Below, piece after piece: positions 5,930 through 8,614 of a DNA stretch of 8,614 nt; the first letter of the stretch is position 1, and the number at the start of each line of letters is the position of its first letter. The translations under genes were made by a program, and so were the position numbers. The stretch spans positions 1 through 8,614 of the forward strand of contig JAKEGR010000322.1 of NCBI GenBank assembly GCA_022615465.1, given 5' to 3'. The notes under the pieces were generated by a model. It ran no database searches, was not told the origin of the DNA, and saw only the letters and a program-made list of their open reading frames with translations. The stretch comes from Planctomycetota bacterium (GTDB lineage Bacteria; Planctomycetota; Planctomycetia; Pirellulales; Lacipirellulaceae).

Positions 5930-5932
5930 ACC
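5924..5932 (-). promoter_or_regulatory. Possible extended -10 element of the toxin-antitoxin operon
   Basis: On the minus strand TGGTATGCT (5932-5924) is an extended -10 element, TGN followed by TATGCT. It is seven bases upstream of the ATG at 5917, where transcription could begin at or next to that ATG. No convincing -35 box is present, which is common for extended -10 promoters. It overlaps the alternative ATG at 5929, so only one of the two starts can be used from this promoter. Confidence 0.3.
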
Positions 5933-6001
5933 ACACTGCCAATGAAAAAATCTACGGAAGATCGTTGGTTCGTTGACTCAAGCGATGCGACGGGCCGCTG
6001 G

Positions 6002-7018
6002 TCATTGCGGATATTGCGGCCATGGCCGCTGGGCTGTTTCGAAATCTCGCTGAATTGTCGCCGGTTGACCTTGCGCAGGATAGCTTGGCGGTACGTTACC
6101 AGGTGACGGGTAGTAGTATGGCACCGCCTGGGATGATTGCTGAGGTGGCATGTTTTGCGTTGAGGTTCCAGCCTGATTATTCCCTCCTTGAAAGAAGCCC
6201 AGGAAGCCGGCAGTGGGGGAAGGCGGCCCCGTGGATGGCATCTGAGAAACAAATTGTTCGGCGGAAGTGCGAACCGTGCTGAACACCTCGTTGGCGGCAG
6301 TCGATAGCGAGCCACTAAACTCGAACTGCTGTTGCAATTGCTGGTAACGCCGTGCGAACTCGGGATTGCGAGTTTGCACATACTCCATGACGCTCGGCTC
6401 GCCGAGAATCATAACGACGATTATGGCCAGTTGCGTATATGTCGCCAGGTTCGCCAAGCCGCCGTCGCCCCATAGTTTGACTGCCGTGCCGAATGACTTC
6501 TTGAGTCTGCTGCGAGCTCCATTCAATTCGACGCTGTAGATCTCATCAAGGAGAAGGTGAGACATCACTCCCATGAGCACTCCGAACGCCTTATAGTAGC
6601 GGATAGGCAGCGGTGCCGTTGCCGTCAGGAGAAACGCTCCGCCGGCAAAGATCAGTGCGGCCGGGATGCTGTGAAACATGCCGCGATGGACCGTGTGTTT
6701 GCGGATGATGTTGGTCACGCCAAATCGCACGAACAGGTACAGCGACACGGCGACGAGGACCATCGCATCGTGACTTAGATTCATGGTTTCGAAGTGGCCG
6801 ATTAACAGCATCGGTACGAGCGCGGCAGTGAAGGCCATGGTCTCTCGCAGCGGAACGCCGTAATCGCTGTCGAGATCAGGCAACATGCCTGAAAAGCCGC
6901 ACAGCGCGCCACCGAGAACCGCCGTGGTGGGTGGCAGGTCTTGCGCTACATAGCCATACGCCGCGTAGCCGCAGCCAAGGGCCGTACTCACCGAGATATG
7001 TGTCTTGAAGCCGGCCAT
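6002..7018 (-). CDS. YdjM-type metal-dependent membrane hydrolase with Pro/Gln-rich tail
   Basis: This 338-residue protein belongs to the YdjM family of inner-membrane-associated putative metal-dependent hydrolases (LexA-binding YdjM domain). Motifs are FKTHI with His7, GMLPDLDSDYG (44-54), HRGMFHSIP (111-119) and SHLLLDEIY (153-161): the family's conserved His and Asp residues, probably metal ligands, set at helix ends. Predicted helices lie at about 31-45, 61-76, 84-104, 118-134, 142-160 and 190-206. The substrate is not known for the family. After residue 210 a helical Gln-rich stretch (RRYQQLQQQFEF) leads into a low-complexity Pro/Gln/Ser/Tyr tail (260-338) with no family equivalent that I know. 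The ATG at 7018 (MAGFKTHI) is chosen because His7 is conserved near the N-terminus; the longer frame adds unrelated residues. It is divergent from the CvpA gene, 301 bases away. Confidence 0.85.
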   Translation of the reverse strand: MAGFKTHISVSTALGCGYAAYGYVAQDLPPTTAVLGGALCGFSGMLPDLDSDYGVPLRETMAFTAALVPMLLIGHFETMNLSHDAMVLVAVSLYLFVRFGVTNIIRKHTVHRGMFHSIPAALIFAGGAFLLTATAPLPIRYYKAFGVLMGVMSHLLLDEIYSVELNGARSRLKKSFGTAVKLWGDGGLANLATYTQLAIIVVMILGEPSVMEYVQTRNPEFARRYQQLQQQFEFSGSLSTAANEVFSTVRTSAEQFVSQMPSTGPPSPTAGFLGFFQGGNNQAGTSTQNMPPQQSSQAVPYYYPSPGNVPPSYPAQGQPATIQRDFETAQRPWPQYPQ

Positions 7019-7319
7019 TGGCGCGTGGTGAAATGGTGTAAGACATAAAAACTGGTTCGTCGGCAGATCGAACGCCGAGGAACGCCGAACTCTATTCCAA
7101 GACCACGGCAAGTGCCAGATCAGCCAGTCGTCTGGAAATGCTAGCAGCGGCTGCGTCGGCATCAGCGAATGTGATCTTCGCTGGCCGAATGAGCTTAGCT
7201 ATACTCACCGCCACGCGGCGTGCTGGCACGGCAGCAGGCGCACACTGTTTGTCGCAACGGTACCGTGGAGCGACTGCATCCTGTTCGTGGACGGCACGGG
7301 GAATGTGCCGGCAACAATC
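7019..7319. other. Divergent intergenic region between the YdjM-type and CvpA genes
   Basis: No credible gene is seen in these 301 bases. They contain a tandem 10-base repeat, GAACGCCGAG then GAACGCCGAA (7070-7089). A possible plus-strand promoter is TTCGCT (7177-7182), 17 bases, TATACT (7200-7205), which would give a CvpA leader of about 110 bases. The -35 match is poor (3 of 6). Confidence 0.4.
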
Positions 7320-8081
7320 ATGCAAACCTATGACTTGTTGATGTTGCTTGTGCTTGTGGCGGCAACGCTGTTTGGGTTCTGGAAGGGGATGGCCTGGCAG
7401 ATTGCCTCGCTGGCCTCGCTCGTCGTGAGCTACTTTGCCGCATTGCGATTCAGCACCCAGCTTGCGCCCATGTTCGGCGACCACGCGCCGTGGAATCGAT
7501 TTGTTGCAATGCTGGCAATCTATATTGCTTCATCGTTTGTCATCTGGACAATTTTTCGCCTTGTCTCCGGCGTGATCGACAAGGTGAAGCTCGAGGGTTT
7601 TGATCGCCAGATCGGTGCGATGTTTGGCCTGGCCAAAGGAGTGCTATTGTGCGTGGCGATTACGTTTTTTGCGGTTACATTGCTGCCCCCGGCCCAAGGC
7701 GAGGCGATCGTGGCCTCGCAAAGCGGCCGATACATCGTCGCACTCCTGGACAAAACGCATGCTGTCGTGCCCCAAGAACTCCATCAGGTGATCGATCCTT
7801 ATCTCAACAAGATCGAGGACCGGCTCAGGGCGGGCGGTCAACCACCGCAAGGAACGGATCTGCAAAACTTGTGGCCCACGCAAGCCGTGACACAACAACC
7901 TGCAAGTAGCCAGCCCTCCGCAAATGGCAATGACTGGTCACTGGGACAGCCAGCCTGGCCGACACCGAACGGCTCTCAAGTTGCCTGGCCAAACCAATCG
8001 CCTCCTGCACAAACCTCTTCGCCGTCCGAAAGCACGGCGTATCCCAGACCGCAGGAGCCGAATCCGTTTCCCGGCCCCTAG
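7320..8081 (+). CDS. CvpA family membrane protein with Pro-rich tail
   Basis: This 253-residue protein has an N-terminal CvpA (colicin V production) domain with four predicted helices at about 4-20, 27-46, 61-85 and 103-122. Family features include YDLLMLLVLVAATLFGFWKG (4-23), the SLVVSYFAA region (33-41) and LEGFDRQIGAMFGLAKGVLL (91-110), the conserved GxxD/R...G..FG...G segment before helix 4. CvpA proteins act in the inner membrane and have been linked to envelope homeostasis and colicin V secretion; their biochemical role is unclear. Residues 123-170 form a soluble segment with likely helices. After 172 comes a Pro/Gln/Ser-rich tail with repeated Trp-Pro (LWPT, AWPT, AWPN). I chose the ATG at 7320 over a GTG at 7287 since it starts directly at the first helix. 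No clear ribosome binding site is present. Confidence 0.87.
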   Translation: MQTYDLLMLLVLVAATLFGFWKGMAWQIASLASLVVSYFAALRFSTQLAPMFGDHAPWNRFVAMLAIYIASSFVIWTIFRLVSGVIDKVKLEGFDRQIGAMFGLAKGVLLCVAITFFAVTLLPPAQGEAIVASQSGRYIVALLDKTHAVVPQELHQVIDPYLNKIEDRLRAGGQPPQGTDLQNLWPTQAVTQQPASSQPSANGNDWSLGQPAWPTPNGSQVAWPNQSPPAQTSSPSESTAYPRPQEPNPFPGP

Positions 8082-8261
8082 CTTGAAGGGGATGGCAACT
8101 CTGGTTTTCCCGGTGTTTTTCGTCCCAAAACGAACATAACAGCGATTATCGGACGTTGGGCACTGGTTCCGTCGATTGCCGATTGGCTGCCCTGCTCGCT
8201 TCGTTTCCGATCGCAGGTCATCTGGGTCGAGGTCAATGGTCGGCGCTCGTCGGGTGGCATT
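8082..8261. other. Convergent intergenic region between CvpA and accA
   Basis: No gene is seen. A short inverted repeat TTCGT-CCCAAA-ACGAA lies just after the TTTTT run near 8115-8135 and might contribute to termination, but its 5-bp stem is too weak to call. Confidence 0.35.
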
Positions 8262-8614
8262 CTACGAGGTCGATTCTGTTGACCGGTCGTTGCTGGGTTC
8301 TGGCCCGGGTGCGTCGCTTTCCAGGAAACGTCCCATGCGACGGAATTTGTCGTAGCGGGCCGCGAGCAGCTTGTCGGTCGGCTGGTCGACCAGTTCGCGG
8401 AGCGTCTTCAGGAGATACATTTTCAATCGCGCTGCCATTTGATGATGGTCGCGATGAGCAGCGCCGAGCGGTTCTTCAATGACGTCATCCACGCAGCAAA
8501 ATTCTTGCAGATGTTTCGACGTGAGTTTGATCGCGCGTGCGGCGTCCGGTGCGTAGTCGTGGATCTTCCAAAGAATGCCGGCTCAGCCTTCGGGGCTGAT
8601 CACGGAGTAGTAAG
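8262..8614 (-). CDS. accA: Acetyl-CoA carboxylase carboxyltransferase subunit alpha, C-terminal part, with in-frame TGA
   Basis: AccA and AccD form the carboxyltransferase that moves the carboxyl group from carboxybiotin to acetyl-CoA, giving malonyl-CoA for fatty acid synthesis in the cytoplasm. The visible C-terminal third reads YYSVISPEG, then a TGA codon at 8585-8583, then AGILWKIHDYAP, followed by AIKLTSKHLQEFCCVDDVI and EEPLGAAHRDHHQMAARL, KMYLLKTLRELVD and YDKFRRMGRFLES. All of this matches AccA on both sides of the TGA. The motif is normally SPEGCA, so the TGA replaces the Cys codon (TGC or TGT) by one base. The gene could carry a sequencing or assembly error near the fragment end, a true nonsense mutation, or a recoded codon. 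The tail after FLES is Pro/Ser-rich. The stop is TAG at 8264-8262. Most of the gene lies outside the window. Confidence 0.85.

Noticed and set aside
7138..7341. 67-codon plus-strand frame in the YdjM/CvpA intergenic region
   Set aside because: No ribosome binding site, Ala-rich then Arg/Cys-rich without pattern, and it overlaps the CvpA start out of frame.
1..8614. CRISPR array or long tandem repeats
   Set aside because: No regularly spaced repeats of 20-40 bases were seen on reading through the window.

Overview
The window looks like chromosomal DNA from a high-GC bacterium, most likely a planctomycete of the Pirellula type. That is inferred from gene content and style, not from a marker gene. 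Coding starts mostly lack strong Shine-Dalgarno sequences, membrane proteins carry Pro/Gln-rich tails, and conserved proteins of unknown function alternate with scattered housekeeping genes. TGA is an ordinary stop codon here, ending at least four genes.

Layout, left to right. Positions 1-450 look like the end of an integrated element. They hold the C-terminus of a tyrosine recombinase, a small open frame with a signal peptide, and a strong hairpin, directly abutting the 3' end of a tRNA-Ser(GGA) gene on the minus strand. Next comes pdxA (vitamin B6 synthesis, minus strand), divergent from a four-helix membrane protein of unknown function (plus strand). A 250-base intergenic stretch follows, with a good sigma70-type promoter overlapped by palindromes; it drives a 60-residue membrane protein.

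On the minus strand, a ZIP-family metal transporter and a degenerate polysaccharide-deacetylase-like protein form a tight two-gene unit. It is transcribed away from dtd (D-aminoacyl-tRNA deacylase, plus strand). A type II toxin-antitoxin pair (ParE/RelE-type toxin, minus strand) converges on dtd. A YdjM-type membrane hydrolase (minus) and a CvpA-family membrane protein (plus) are divergent neighbours, both with long Pro/Gln-rich C-terminal tails. The right edge holds the C-terminal third of accA (fatty acid synthesis, minus strand), whose conserved SPEGCA motif carries an in-frame TGA in place of the Cys codon.

Most genes here are unrelated housekeeping or membrane functions, and I see no convincing multi-gene novel system. 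The points most worth a second look are the in-frame TGA in accA, the integrase/tRNA-Ser junction, the palindromes over the promoter of the small membrane protein, the mutually exclusive hairpins upstream of the ZIP gene, and the deacetylase-like protein with lost catalytic motifs.
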